Part shown: positions 22,144 to 33,109 of the stretch, in pieces | How positions within the stretch are numbered: the first letter of the stretch is position 1 | Layout: each line of letters begins with the position of its first letter | Source: Symsagittifera roscoffensis | Taxonomy: Eukaryota; Xenacoelomorpha; Acoela; Convolutidae | Direction of reading: 5' to 3' | Assembly: GCF_963678635.1 (NCBI RefSeq) | Contig: NC_087065.1 | Coordinates: 59,608,754-59,672,753, forward strand | DNA length: 64,000 nucleotides | Made by a program: the position numbers and the translations under genes | Notes under the pieces: model-generated | What the model was told of the DNA's origin: nothing | The model's database searches: none | Seen by the model: the letters and a program-made list of their open reading frames with translations, nothing else

Positions 22144-22249
22144 GAGCTTATTCGAGAATGATACTAGCCAGAAAGATTCTACAGAAGCCGGCTTTGACGA
22201 TGGAGAGGAAACGGAAGAACAAAAACTGAATGAACGCGGAGTTTCATAG
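22144..22249 (+). CDS. Gene A, terminal exon with acidic tail
   Basis: CTGTCAG precedes. The frame encodes SLFENDTSQKDSTEAGFDDG then EETEEQKLNERGVS and ends at TAG. The acidic, polar tail would be a disordered C-terminus. A frame from the ATG at 22004 is open straight through the supposed 115-nt intron (adding a hydrophobic CLIILLSFLSV), so an unspliced or alternative first exon is possible. AATAAA at about 22418 could be the polyadenylation signal. Confidence 0.52.
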
Positions 22250-22680
22250 CTCCCATATTAACTAATTTCTCTTTTCTAAACTTTTGTTCAAATTTATTAT
22301 TTTTCAGCTTAGTTTTATACAAGATAATAATTCTTAATTTAAGGCAATGAGCTTTCAAATGCTCTATTTGAATTTAAAGTTGTATAAAAGCCGACAAATA
22401 TTGATATATTATTCAGAAATAAAAGAATTGATTGTGTCGATGGGTGTATTGGATCTCAAGAACGAACATTTCTGTCCCAGAAATATATCTCCGGGTCAAA
22501 ACTGCCAAAAAATCAAAATTTGTTCAAGCCATTTAGTTCCCAGACAAAATTATCCAAAAAATATCCGGCTTTTTATCCTACCAGATACTAAACGGAATTT
22601 TTTGATATAAAACTCTCAATAAGAGGGGTTAACTAAATTTAGCCACGCGATAATTAGTTCAACAATTAATTGCAGGGATT
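22250..22680. other. 3' flank of gene A
   Basis: AT-rich with a polyadenylation-like AATAAA near 22418. The plus-strand frame at 22347-22610 is Cys/Pro-containing but lacks splice or start support and overlaps the likely 3' untranslated region. I do not call it a gene. Confidence 0.35.
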
Positions 22681-23003
22681 TATTTCTGCCTAGTTTCGGT
22701 TCCTAGGAAGATCGGTTTCGGGTAGCTGACTGATTGCAAACATTTCACTTCATACTTAAATTAACCGTAATTATCGGAAATTACAAGTCAACAAAGAATA
22801 ATAAACGGCCATAAATTTCGGTATTTAAAAGCGAAAATCAATGTCATAAATTACGCATAAATTTTAAAACAGCGCCTGAACAACTTGCGAACTTCTTTGT
22901 TTCAATCTTTTTTTTCTATACTTTTTTACACACAGTTCTGCTTTCACCAGAAAATCTTTTGTTATGACCTTGGTTTTTTCCTGCTATGAATACTAGCGAG
23001 AAC
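22681..23003 (+). repeat. Direct duplication, copy 1 (~420-bp spacing)
   Basis: Starts TATTTCTGCCTAGTTTCGGT, continues through GATCGGTTTCGGGTAGCTG and TTCACCAGAAAATC, and ends at CTAGCGAGAACA. It is repeated at 23101 with clear divergence (substitutions plus a ~25-bp insertion in copy 2), so it is an older duplication. Confidence 0.82.
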
Positions 23004-23100
23004 ATCCTCGCCCCCCAACAGAGCGAGAAAGGCGAGAGCTCCAAGGTCAGTGGGTCAGCTCTCGTATCCGGGAACTGCTCCTTTCCGGGTCGGTGGAGCA
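23004..23100. other. GC-rich segment between the duplicates
   Basis: About 97 bp, much richer in GC than its surroundings, containing a hairpin with arms CGAGAGCT and AGCTCTCG and a second CCGGGAACTGCTCCTTTCCGG near-palindrome. It could be an inserted small element or an RNA-like fragment; I could not match it to a known small RNA. Confidence 0.4.
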
Positions 23101-23448
23101 TATTTCTGCCTCGTTTCGGTTCTGAGGTAGATCGGTTTCGGGTAGCTGGTTGATTGACAACATTTCATTTCATACGTAAATTAACCGTAACTATCGGAAA
23201 TTACATGTCAACAAAGAATATCGAACTGACATAAATTTCGGTATTTAAAAGCAGAACTCAATGTCATAAAATACGCAACATGAAACTCATTAATAAATCA
23301 ATTTTAAAACAGCGCCTGGACAACTTGTGAACTTTTTTGTTTCGATCTTTTAGTTTTTTCGTCTTTTCTTACACACGGTGCATTGTTCACCAGAAAATTC
23401 ATTATTTACGACCTGGAATTTTCTCCCTTTGAAATCTAGCGAGAACAG
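23101..23448 (+). repeat. Direct duplication, copy 2
   Basis: This copy begins TATTTCTGCCTCGTTTCGGT and follows copy 1 to CTAGCGAGAACA. An extra ATGAAACTCATTAATAAATC is inserted before TTTTAAAACAGCGCC. Confidence 0.82.
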
Positions 23449-23627
23449 GATTAATTTCAAACAAAAACGAAGGCGAAAATTTCTTCATTTTTATTATGTA
23501 CCTGATAATACGAAGCGAACAATGAGTTTCACAATCTTTTGGGATTGAATCTTTTCAACCGGATAGATGTCCCAAACTCATGTCCAGACTTTGCATGCCG
23601 CGCCGCCTCCGGATTTTGACTCAAACT

Positions 23628-23939
23628 CCATAGTCGCACCGAGAGTTTGAGACTGGAAAGTCTAGAAGTTAGTCGCGCTGTGTGTCGCGATAGCCTGAAT
23701 CTGCGAAAAATTGGTAGCAAAAGTTTTGAAATGATCACCATAGTCTGGACAACTCAAAAATGGGTCGCGAAAGTCTGGACATACAGCGCGATCAAATTTT
23801 GGTACGGCCAGACTTTCGCGACCTATGTCTAGACTTTGGCATTCAAATTTTGGTAAGTTCAGACTTCCGCGACCAACAGCGCGGCTCATGTCCAGACTTT
23901 CCAGATTCAACCGCTCAGCGCGACTATGGTGGTACTGAT
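23628..23939. mobile_element. Foldback MITE family X, copy 1
   Basis: The left end CCATAGTCGCACCGAGAG and right end CAGCGCGACTATGG are inverted, with internal blocks GTCTGGA/TCCAGAC and GGTCGCGAAAGT/ACTTTCGCGACC repeated on both strands. It is a diverged, shorter relative of the copies at 59.1 and 63.0 kb. The several overlapping frames here (SLD.SRAVGRESL-type peptides) are artefacts of the palindrome. Confidence 0.75.
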
Positions 23940-25170
23940 CATTGGTTCTGGCAAGGCACATTTTCAACGCCACGGCACATTTTCAATGAACTCGATTGTG
24001 TTCTTCCAGATAAACACTATCCATGCATCAATCTCATCTATCACCCTATTGGGTTTTTTTTGGCGCGAGATATGAGCTTCCGACCTCTTGATCTTGAAAC
24101 CAATGACTACACATGACTACACTCTTTGACCAAACGCGCTCGAAAGGTAAAAATGTTTCCTTTCAAAGTTTGTTTATGGGTAAAACCGCTTAAGTTTCAA
24201 ATAAAAGCAACTAATACTGTCGAATTGTTTTGAAATTTGCAGAAACAAAGAAAAGTGTAAGTCACTTGTATACTGAGCTTTATTTCGACTCCCTAATTTT
24301 TTTCAGAACGGTTTCATATAAGATAACATACAGTTGGATACAAGAGCAACTGAAAGGCGAAATTGAGGCATGCATCTAGTTGTTGACCTTTAGGATCAAA
24401 AAGTGTATCCAAGACAGTAATTTGTCGTATTATAATTTAACAATTGGAAAAAATCAATTGAAAAATGAGGCTAGTTTTTAAAATTTATACATTTTATTTG
24501 CTTTAAAAATAATTAAATATTTAAAGAAAACAGGATTAAGCCGCAGAGAGTTTCCAAACTGAAAATTCCATTTGCAAAAAGAAAGCAAATTTCAAAATTT
24601 CAAAAAATCCAGTTAAAATTGGCAATTTAATTTGGTTTTCTAGGTCGATAGGTTAATTATCACAATGCTTTTTCCCTTCACTGATAGTTTTTAATCAACA
24701 GAGAGAACGTTTTCGTCATGGGTTTGTTCCGCGAAAATGGTGTCAGCTATATAATTTCTTCTATAATTATTAGGATATCAATATTAAGATATTAAGATAT
24801 TAATGGATATCTCGCATATTGAGTTAATTGGAAAAATAACAAAAAATGTTTGATCGAATATAATTAAAAACGTTGAATTGATAATTGAATTATATTTGCA
24901 ACTTCATAAAAATCTGTTGTTATTTATTCAATTGGACAGGAACTTTTTCTTTAAATAAATTTATAGGAAAAGGTTTTTTTCTAAATTCTCTTTGTTAATA
25001 ATATTGTAAATAAGGAGAGAATTTATGTTCTTCACAACTGAAAGTGCAAATGGCACAGAAAAACATGGTCTCCCTTCATTCGAAAAATCTAGAAAAAAAA
25101 ACATGAAAGACAAATATTCCACAGTTCATAGGTTTAAAAAAGGGTATAAAAACTCTATGAATAGCGTTCC
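23940..25170. other. AT-rich interval, no gene recognised
   Basis: Contains short ATTAAGATATTAAGATATTAATGG micro-repeats near 24780. The region 24540-25000 is highly AT-rich. No exon with matched splice signals was found. Confidence 0.4.
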
Positions 25171-25186
25171 ATACTATCGAACTGTT

Positions 25187-25630
25187 TGACTAACATTTTC
25201 CCACTGTATGGCCATAAATTGGAACTGTATGAAATGTAAGTTTAACAAGTTTTCATATATGGAAACCGTGTGTATGACTAGCATTTTTCCAATCAAAAAA
25301 AAGTTAACGTTAAAAAAGTTTTGAATGTAGAAAAACTTTTAATTTGAAAAAAAAGCTAGTCATACAAATCCCATAATCTGAAAATTGTATGATTAGCGTT
25401 TTTTCAATATTTTTTTGGAAAAAATATCGAAAAAAATTTTCCGTTACATTTTGATATCACCGTTCAGTTATACACTTTTTGTGAAGTTAATTTTTCACTC
25501 AAAAATTTTTCGGTTTCAATGGAGAAAAACGTTTACTTCGAAAAAAAATGCTAGCCATACCATTCCCATAGTATGACTAGCATTTTTCCATAGAAAATTT
25601 GAATGGAACTGTATGACTAATGTTTTTACT
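25187..25630. repeat. Dispersed TATGACTAGCATTTTT motif cluster
   Basis: A 16-20-bp motif occurs about seven times: direct near 25188, 25272, 25387, 25571 and 25611, inverted near 25355 and 25550, often followed by CCA. Spacing is irregular. It looks like a decayed set of small repeats or a protein-binding array. Confidence 0.6.
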
Positions 25631-25929
25631 GTATTTTTTTCAGAACTACAACGCCTAGAAGTTGCCTTTTGCTGTGTCCAGCGCAAAAACTATAATTTTT
25701 TCTGGACGAAAAGCTGATCAAAACTTAGCTCGCAAATCAACCAAAAATTCATACTCTTGCACATATAAACCAGTAATTATAATTGATAAAATCCCTTAGC
25801 TAGGAAATCTTTCCTACAAATTCACGCTAAATTTGAATTATTGGTTAAATTGTTTTCATTGTTTTTAGACATAAGGAAAAGGCAACTTTTTCTTTGGGAC
25901 AATTTCATTACTTTATAGTAATGAAAGTA

Positions 25930-26490
25930 ACGGAATATTTGTGCTCGGGTGGGTTTTTTTTCTTCAGACAAATTTCGATTTTTCAACTAACCATTTTCGA
26001 CGGATTTTTTAAAATATCATTCAAAAGGTATTTTTGTTTTGAGTTTAAATTTGAAAAGACATTTCACCTGTGATCATTTTTTGCAAAGTTATGAGGGTTT
26101 AAAGATTGCCTTTTTGGCCAATTTGAGACAATTAACGCGTTATTTCGCGTTATTAGTGCGTAAGCGGAATTTTAATCCGTCTGAGAAATCGTTCCAAATT
26201 GTTTGAAAAAATTGGTCTCAGAAATCGTTCCAACTTGGTTGAAAAAAGCTTATCTGCCATAATTGATTTGTTACAAGGAGCAAAATTAGTTCTTTTGTAC
26301 TTGATATGGCGTGTGGGGGGATGGTTTTTCTAGAAAAAATTTCAAATTTTAGAAAAAAAAACTTTTATTTTATTTTTTTTTTCATTTAATATGTTAATGA
26401 TATTTATGTTATTACTGCTCCATAAACATTAAAAGGCAGTCGGAACATTCAGTGCCTGATGCGAGCGGCCTTGTTTTTTGTTAAAACTTT
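25930..26490 (+). mobile_element. MITE family W, well-preserved plus copy
   Basis: Starts CGGAATATTTGTGCTCGGG, then CAGACAAATTTCGATTTTTC, TTAACGCGTTATTTCGCG, AATCGTTCCAAATTG, GGCGTGTGGGGGGATGG, and ends at GGCAGTCGGAACATTCAG plus the GCGGCCTTGTT terminus. No coding capacity. It faces the copy at 26845. Confidence 0.75.
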
Positions 26491-26844
26491 AAACGTAAAT
26501 TAAATTTGCTGAAAAGAGTGTTTTATAGATTACTTAATGGAAACTTTTCAGGCACATTTGATGTCATCATGGATTGATATCCGACTATTTCACTCAGCTT
26601 TGAGGCGTTGTACAAAAATTTTTTCTTGCATCAAAATATCTCATAACTGAACTTTGATAATAGCCATTCGCATTGCAACAATTAATCAGATAATCTATAA
26701 ACCGAAGAAAATGTTAGTAAGATACAGCTGATATTCATGGTACAATGAAAAAAAAACACATTTGATTTTGGTTTAAAAGCACTCCTATAAAAATCACTGT
26801 TGTTTTCTTTTGATATCAAGACTTATAATTTGTGTAAGATCATT

Positions 26845-27375
26845 AAAACAAAACAAGACTGCTTGCTCGTATCAGGGCGAAGCCATGAATGTTTCGACTG
26901 CCTTTTAAAGTTTATTGAGCAGTAATAACATAAACAACATACAAAATTTAATTGAAACAATACAAAATGAAAAAAAGTTTTTCTAAAACTTGAAATTTTT
27001 TCTAAGAAAGTCATCCACCCACACGCCATCAAAAAATACAAAACAATAGATTTTGCTCCTTGTAACAAATCAATTATGGCAAATAAGCCTCTTTCAATCA
27101 ATTTGGAACGATTTCTGAGACGAATTACATCTCCGCTTACGCGTTAATAGCGCAAAATAGATCGCGCGTTAATTGTCCCTAAATGGAAAAAATGGCAATA
27201 ATTAAACCCCAACAACTCTTAGAAAAATGATCACATGTGAAATATCTTTTCAAATGTAAGCTTAAGACAACAGTACCTTTCGAATGACATTTAAAAAGTT
27301 CGTCAAAAATGGCTAGTTAAAAAGTCGAAATTTGTCTGAAGAAATGAAAAGAGTTTGCGACAACTGAGCTCTTTC
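26845..27375 (-). mobile_element. MITE family W, minus copy (inverted partner)
   Basis: This is the reverse-complement counterpart of the 25930 copy, with AACAAGACTGCTTGCTCGTA at its left end and AAAAGTCGAAATTTGTCTGA at its right. It has the family palindrome TCAGGGCGAAGCC with one arm decayed. The pair is separated by about 350 bp and could form a large stem. The minus-strand frame at 26823-27101 is repeat-derived. Confidence 0.75.
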
Positions 27376-27954
27376 CAGGAACATTGTTTCGGTGAGTCGT
27401 GCCAACCACAGTTCTTTTACGCAATTCCACTTTTACCCGGGCAATGCAATGCAAGTTCTTCATCATTTTCGATATGTTAATGATCTTTTTTCCAATTTTA
27501 CGCCAATATGTCTCCTTGTGAAATCTAATTGCAAATTACTTGAAGTTTAAACGAATTAAATATACTCGTTTAGTTTCTTCCAAAAATAAAGACAACCATT
27601 TGGAACTTGAAACTAAAAATTTTCATTTTTTTGACGATTCAAAACTTGTTACAAAAACCTTTCATATAAGATTCTGGAAAAATGGCAAGCACTTCTGGAT
27701 TATTTAATTGACTCGCAAAAAAAATCAAATCTCTGAAAAATTCAAAGCTACTTCACGCCTTGAATCGGTTCAAAAATTAAGTTTTTCTCTGCTAGCCATT
27801 CAATCTATTTGTTCCCTAAAAAATTGGCAAAAATTGCATGAAAGCAAACAATTAATGCAATGATTTCAGAAAACTTAACATGGCAATTAGGCGAAATGAT
27901 AGACCAAATTCATATAGCAATTGACATTGCGTTTACAAAATACCTTGAAGCAAC

Positions 27955-28750
27955 TCACTATAGGGTTGGGAATTTAAACTTTGTGCAGTTTTTTTCTAAA
28001 TCTAAGTTTTGTGAAAATTTCAATTCCTAAACAGAAAAAAATCTTTAACAAAGAGATGGAGATGAAGGTTTTGAGCCATATTTGAAGTCAAGATCTGCAA
28101 GATCTGAGAGTACCCTTACAGCAACCCACTTAGGGGAACTGTAGGGAAAAATGCATATCTCGTATAGAAAAAGGTTTTGGGTATTCATATTTTGAGGTCA
28201 ATTTTACAACCTCTAGAAAAACCCTGACAGCAACCTGCCATAGGGGTGCTAATTTCAATATTGTGATTTTTCAATCTATATTTTATTTACAGAAACGCTT
28301 TATCTCGAAAAATTTAAAAGTTTGAGCAGTCATATGTGGTGGCAAGATTCGTAGACCCAGAAATTATCCTGACAGCCCCCCACCATAGGGTTGCTAATTT
28401 CAATTTTTTGTGATTTCGATTTTTTGTAATTTCAAAATTTTGAAGAAATCATAAAAAATATCAAATTTTGAAGCTAAAAGGGTTTGAGCAGTCAAATTTG
28501 GAGACAAGATTTGCGGCTTCTGGGAATACTCTGACAGCATTCCACATAGGGTTGCTAATTCGAACTTTTTTATTGCTTAAACCAAAGTTTTTTGAAAGCT
28601 TTTCAAAGGATCAGTAGAAACGTCATATTTTGGAAGCTAAAAGGATTTGAGCAGTCAAATTTGAAGCCAAAATTTGCCGCCCTGACTGTATCCTGACAGC
28701 ACATTATTATACTTTTGGGAACTTCAGTCTTTGGTTTTTGTCATTCAAAT
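27955..28750 (+). repeat. Degenerate tandem repeat, ~100-175 bp unit
   Basis: About six units, each with a CAGCAACCCACTATAGGG-like anchor (near 27953, 28120, 28222, 28371, 28536, 28696), followed in several by TTGCTAATTTCAA and preceded by GAGCAGTCAAATTTG. Divergence is high, so the array is old. Confidence 0.7.
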
Positions 28751-29023
28751 CTCAAAACTGCAAACGTTCCGCAAGCCTTCAAGCCAATCTATCTGTCTAG
28801 ACATTTGACCTTCACCTAAATAAAGATCTGGAGTTGATACTTATCCAGAGTTTGGATTTGATTAAGTCTAATTTTCATGGTTTTTGCTTGAAAATTGTCA
28901 GTGACGCCTTTTAATAACCTTTATTTCCTATAAAAGTTGCTTAAGCGTTGCGTACATAGCGCAATTGGCATTGTGTTTACAAAAAAGTTGAATGCAGGAA
29001 CAATCCGTCCCAGTCGATAATCA

Positions 29024-29132
29024 ATGTTTATCTTTGAAGATCTTGCAAAATTCTTGCAAGATTCTTGAAAAGATGCATGTATACCTTGTCAAGATTTTGT
29101 ATGATCCTTGCAAGATCTTAAAAGATAAACAT
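29024..29132. repeat. 109-bp inverted repeat with 25-bp arms
   Basis: The arms begin ATGTTTATCTTTGAAGATCT and pair with AAGATCTTAAAAGATAAACAT with two mismatches. The interior repeats CTTGCAAGAT on both strands. Confidence 0.75.
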
Positions 29133-29384
29133 AAATCTAGATAAACATGGGTTTCAAAAACGACTAAAAAATTTTTTTACTAGAAATTGGGCTGTGTCTG
29201 ACTCGTGTATATACCCAAATAGCAAGCCATGACTGAAGGAATTATATATATTAGCGACTCATTTATGGCACATATATGATGCATATAAGCAGCCCGCTAG
29301 CAGTGATTCCTAAATCATTGTGTACAATTTTTCAGATTTCACTTGAAACACACAATCAAATTAACTGTAAATTAAAAATCAGTC

Positions 29385-30680
29385 AAAGCATTACTAAAGC
29401 AAAACAAGACTGCTCGTATATCAGGGCGAAGCCCTGAATGTTCCAACTGCCCCTCAATCCATATCGAATAGTTGTTGGGAAAAATGTTGAAAAACTTTAA
29501 GTTTTGGACAAAATCCAAAATCAAGTGTGAATAATTGAGTAGTACGAAATTAAAAGCTAGCCTCAATTCAATTTGGAACGAGTATGTTGTGCGGGATAAC
29601 TCGACACTCATGAATATTTCACTTAACGCTTTCAGCATTTAGGTTGAAATCTTCAAAGCGCGCAAAAATTGATAGGAGGTAAAATATCTTTTTACAATTG
29701 ATTTAAGAGAGTCAAAATCTACAATTGCTTTAGTAATACAATTGTTATGAAAAATTTTTATTAAAACTGTTATTTCGATCACCGAAAATTGAGTGTATGA
29801 AAAAAATCACACCAAACTTAATTTTTTCCTTTTTTTGAACGTCGTATCAATTAATTTTCAAATTATGTATAACTTTTAAACTACAAGATCAAAACTGGCA
29901 AGATCACAAAACTGCTTCAATCAGGGCGAAACCCTGAATGTAACGACTGTCGTTTCAAGTTTATGGAGGAGTGCGTACTTTAAAAAAAATTTATGATACA
30001 TTCAAAGAAAATTTGAACAATTTTTTTTTCAGACTTTTTTTCGCAAAAGTCATCACTCAGCACGCTATGTACAGTAAAAAATAATACATATAGCAAATAA
30101 CTAAGACTTAAATAGACCAAACAGCTTGCCTCAACTCAAGTTGGAACGATTTCTAAGACGGAATAAATCTCCGCCGCTTACGCGTTAAAAGTACAAATTT
30201 GATTGCGTTTTAATTATCGCAAATTGGCCAAAATGGCAATTTAAACCCCCATATTTTTACAAAAAAAATTCGCAGGGGGAATTTCCTTTGAAATTTTACT
30301 TCAGGAACACAAAATTTTTTGGCTGACATTTAAAAAATTTCGTCAACAATGGCTAGTTAAAGAGTCGAAATTTGTCTGGATAGAAAAAACTATCCGAGCT
30401 CAAATATTACATCACTTTCTTCGAAAGTCGAAACGAATAACTGTTCAGTATAACTGTGTGAAAACAATTTATAAAAATTATTAATAAATTTGAAAGAAGC
30501 CCTGAACATTCCGACTGTCCATGAAAAGGTCTCGAATAGTTTTTGGTTAAAGAATTATGACAAACTGAGAATTTCAACATTTTTAACCGTGACAAGCTGA
30601 ATTTTAAGATTCGTGTGAATTAATTATATGATCAATTAGCGTGTCTCAATTGAATTTTGAACAATTTTGTGGTGCAGGAA
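29385..30680 (-). repeat. Cluster of three minus-oriented W copies
   Basis: Partial copies at about 29385-29640 and 30485-30690 flank a nearly full one at 29895-30410. The first has the intact palindrome TCAGGGCGAAGCCCTGA; the second has TCAGGGCGAAACCCTGA with one change. All are in the same orientation, so tandem insertion or duplication is possible. Small frames here are repeat artefacts. Confidence 0.65.
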
Positions 30681-30690
30681 AATTCGTCAC

Positions 30691-31660
30691 GCGTAAATAA
30701 TGTTTTCAGTATCAAAGTATCACAGCGCTTTAGTCGCGTTAGTCTAATAGTGAGCGGTTCACAGCAAACTGTAAGTCAGGATAGTCGAGTGGTGAGCGCG
30801 CATGTTCTGAGAACACCGAAGAAAAAGTTTTGAGAATTGGTCTGAAGAAAAAAACCATCAGGAACATATGTCTTCTTTAATTTCTGCGAAAGTCGGAACA
30901 ATAAAATCCGCAAAAAGACTTAGATGGTTTTTGTGGAGCTTTGCAATGAGGTGAGTTGATTTGAAAAAGTCATGGAGTAGATAAAAATTTATTGTAATTA
31001 TTTTTAGAAAAATTGCGATTTATTCTTACAATTAAAAAAAAACAATTAGAACTATCACAAAATTGGAATTTTTTACTCTGATAGGAGTAATGCTGTTCAT
31101 TTGTACCCAACGCGTGAGCCATGCTTTTTCTGGCTCAGAAATTTTTCCAACTTGAATTGAGGCTAGTTAAAACGTCCAATCAATGCCAAAAAAAAGACGC
31201 AGAATTTTTTTTTTCATGCCGTTGTTAGTGGAGTGAGGATTTTTCAAGAAAAGATTAAGATTAGGAATCATAATTTCATAGAAAGAGTTAAATGAAAATT
31301 GTCTTCATTTTTATTGCGCAACCGGTGATGCTGGAGGTTCGGATGTGTCTTGCCATGTCTCTCTTCGTTAATTTTTAGCGACATATCCTTTTACCATTTT
31401 CGATAAGTGTGTTCCCATTAATGAAACTTATTTTAACGCCTACGTAAAACATATAAAATGGAAGCAATCAATGCTATGCACTTTTTGAAGTGATCTGTTT
31501 CTATTTTTCTCGAAATCGCAAAATCATGAAAATATCGCATAACTTCATAGCAAAAAACTGAGCCTGTTTAAAAAATCACGATATCTACACTTGATAAACA
31601 AGAATGTTTGCACATTTAAGAGAATTGTGGAAATATTAAAGTTTGCTTTAGTTTGATTTT
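30691..31660. other. No gene recognised
   Basis: AT-rich DNA with no matched exon boundaries. Two near-identical GTCG(A/C)G...GTGAGCG phrases near 30740-30800 (AGTCTAATAGTGAGCGG and AGTCGAGTGGTGAGCGC) hint at a small duplication. Confidence 0.35.
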
Positions 31661-31666
31661 TGTTTT

Positions 31667-31984
31667 ATGAACTTCAAGTTTTTTGAAGGCAAGTTTTTTG
31701 GAACCACACTACTAATCGAGGGTTTTGACGGAAGCACATTTTATGAAGCTTGTTGTTCCGACTTTTTTGTTTTGTATTTTAATAAATGCACATTTGCTCA
31801 TGCAGCCAGCCTTCTAGGCAATGTTTTAGATTTTATCAACCTTTACAGCAACGACGTGGAATGGAACCTCAAAAAAACTTCTTCAAAGACCCTCGGTAAA
31901 GCTCTTTCAAAATTTTTCATGAAACATTTTTGCGCAAAATCGATAAATGTAATGCACAGTTTCTTAATTAATGCTCCAGCATGA
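31667..31984 (+). CDS. Candidate single-exon small gene (105 aa)
   Basis: An ATG-started frame encodes a hydrophobic, four-Cys protein with segments GKFFGTTLLIEGFDGSTFYE, FNKCTFAHAASLLGNVLDFI and TLGKALSKFFMKHFCAKSI. It is among the longest frames outside repeats and is protein-like. There is no recognised domain and no classic cleavable signal peptide. A second ATG overlaps its stop (31981) and opens a basic frame to a GTGAGT donor, so this could be the start of another transcript. Chance remains possible. Confidence 0.35.
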   Translation: MNFKFFEGKFFGTTLLIEGFDGSTFYEACCSDFFVLYFNKCTFAHAASLLGNVLDFINLYSNDVEWNLKKTSSKTLGKALSKFFMKHFCAKSINVMHSFLINAPA

Positions 31985-32111
31985 ACAAATTTGTTTCAAA
32001 GAAGGCCTTAAAAACGAAAGCACCAGTGAGTTTAAAAGGTTGTTCACAGAAGCAAAAAAAGTGTTTTCCCATTAGTCAATTTTAAGTTTAACACATGTAG
32101 TGATTCAATTA

Positions 32112-32172
32112 ATGATTCCGAAAGTTACTCAGGTTTTCTTCTACCTGTTTATTTTCCTCGCAAAGCAGCTGG
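32112..32172 (+). CDS. Gene B, signal-peptide exon
   Basis: Starts at ATG and encodes MIPKVTQVFFYLFIFLAKQL, a short basic start and a hydrophobic core typical of a secretory signal. It ends one base into a codon before a strong GTATGT donor. It joins in phase to the exon at 32247 after a 74-nt intron. Confidence 0.55.
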
Positions 32173-32246
32173 GTATGTAAATTTCTATCAAATTAGCTTG
32201 GATTTTTGGCATGATTCAAAATAAGGTTGTGCTTGTTTGATTTCAG

Positions 32247-32395
32247 TAGCCCAACCGGAATGTCAGGAGGCTAAGCGAGTTATGGCGACAGTTCAAATTA
32301 TCTTTCACTTTGATGCCACGAACCTACCAAAAGTGATGTATATTCAGTTATTACATTTTATTAGTTGCCGACAAACTGCAACAAAACTAAGATAG
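32247..32395 (+). CDS. Gene B, second exon (small secreted protein)
   Basis: GATTTCAG precedes. Joined to the first exon it gives a 69-residue product ending at TAG, with segments AQPECQEAKRVMATVQIIFH and KVMYIQLLHFISCRQTATKL. After signal removal the mature peptide would be about 45-48 residues with two Cys. A GTGATG donor at about 32335 could instead continue to distant exons (34.2, 47.7 or 51.1 kb). The RVM..V.I.F pattern weakly resembles the gene A exon at 16229. Confidence 0.48.
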
Positions 32396-33109
32396 TGAAC
32401 GATATCCATCCTCGCTACATAGTTTAAGGGGGATAAAGATCACTTGTTTATTAGAGTAAATTGTTGATTTTTCAGCAATCTGAAATGATCAGAGACAATC
32501 AGACACAAAATGAAACGCGAAACTGAATCAGATTTTTATATCAGTCCAAATTCGCTAAGCCGCAATTAATTTTTTAATTTTTACTTGAATATTTAGCTGA
32601 GACTTGTTTACACGGGTCAAAACAAGTAGTAACACCTAGTTCTGGTTTTGATTGTTCAGTCTGTCTTCAAATTGTCCAATTTTGTTTTTCTCAGTAAAAA
32701 ACAGAGAAAATAAGTTTACAAAATTTTAATTTGAAAATTGAACAAACTTTATCATTTAATTTTCGTCTTGTATAGCGTTCCTTAGACCATTGAAACTTTG
32801 GCGTACTGGTTTTAGTAAAGTAATTTCTTTTTAGTGAATTGTTGTGGAGATTTGAAGAGAACTAAGTCGGAATTTTTTATTCAAACAAAAAGGTATAGCT
32901 TATTATAATTAATCACTTTTTTTTAATTTCAAAGAAATCATTACAATCTGATGCATCCTGCCAAAGACACTCGCTGTTTTTGATGAATATTGAAAAACGT
33001 TTACGGGGAAAGCTTTTGCTTAGCTATTGTTGTTCAGACTGTTTGAAAAACGGTGTTGAACTTTGTATTGTGATTCAGTTTTTTTCCCTCGCAGAATCAG
33101 CTACCACAA
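32396..33109. other. No gene recognised
   Basis: AT-rich sequence with no convincing exon or repeat that I could match elsewhere. Confidence 0.35.
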
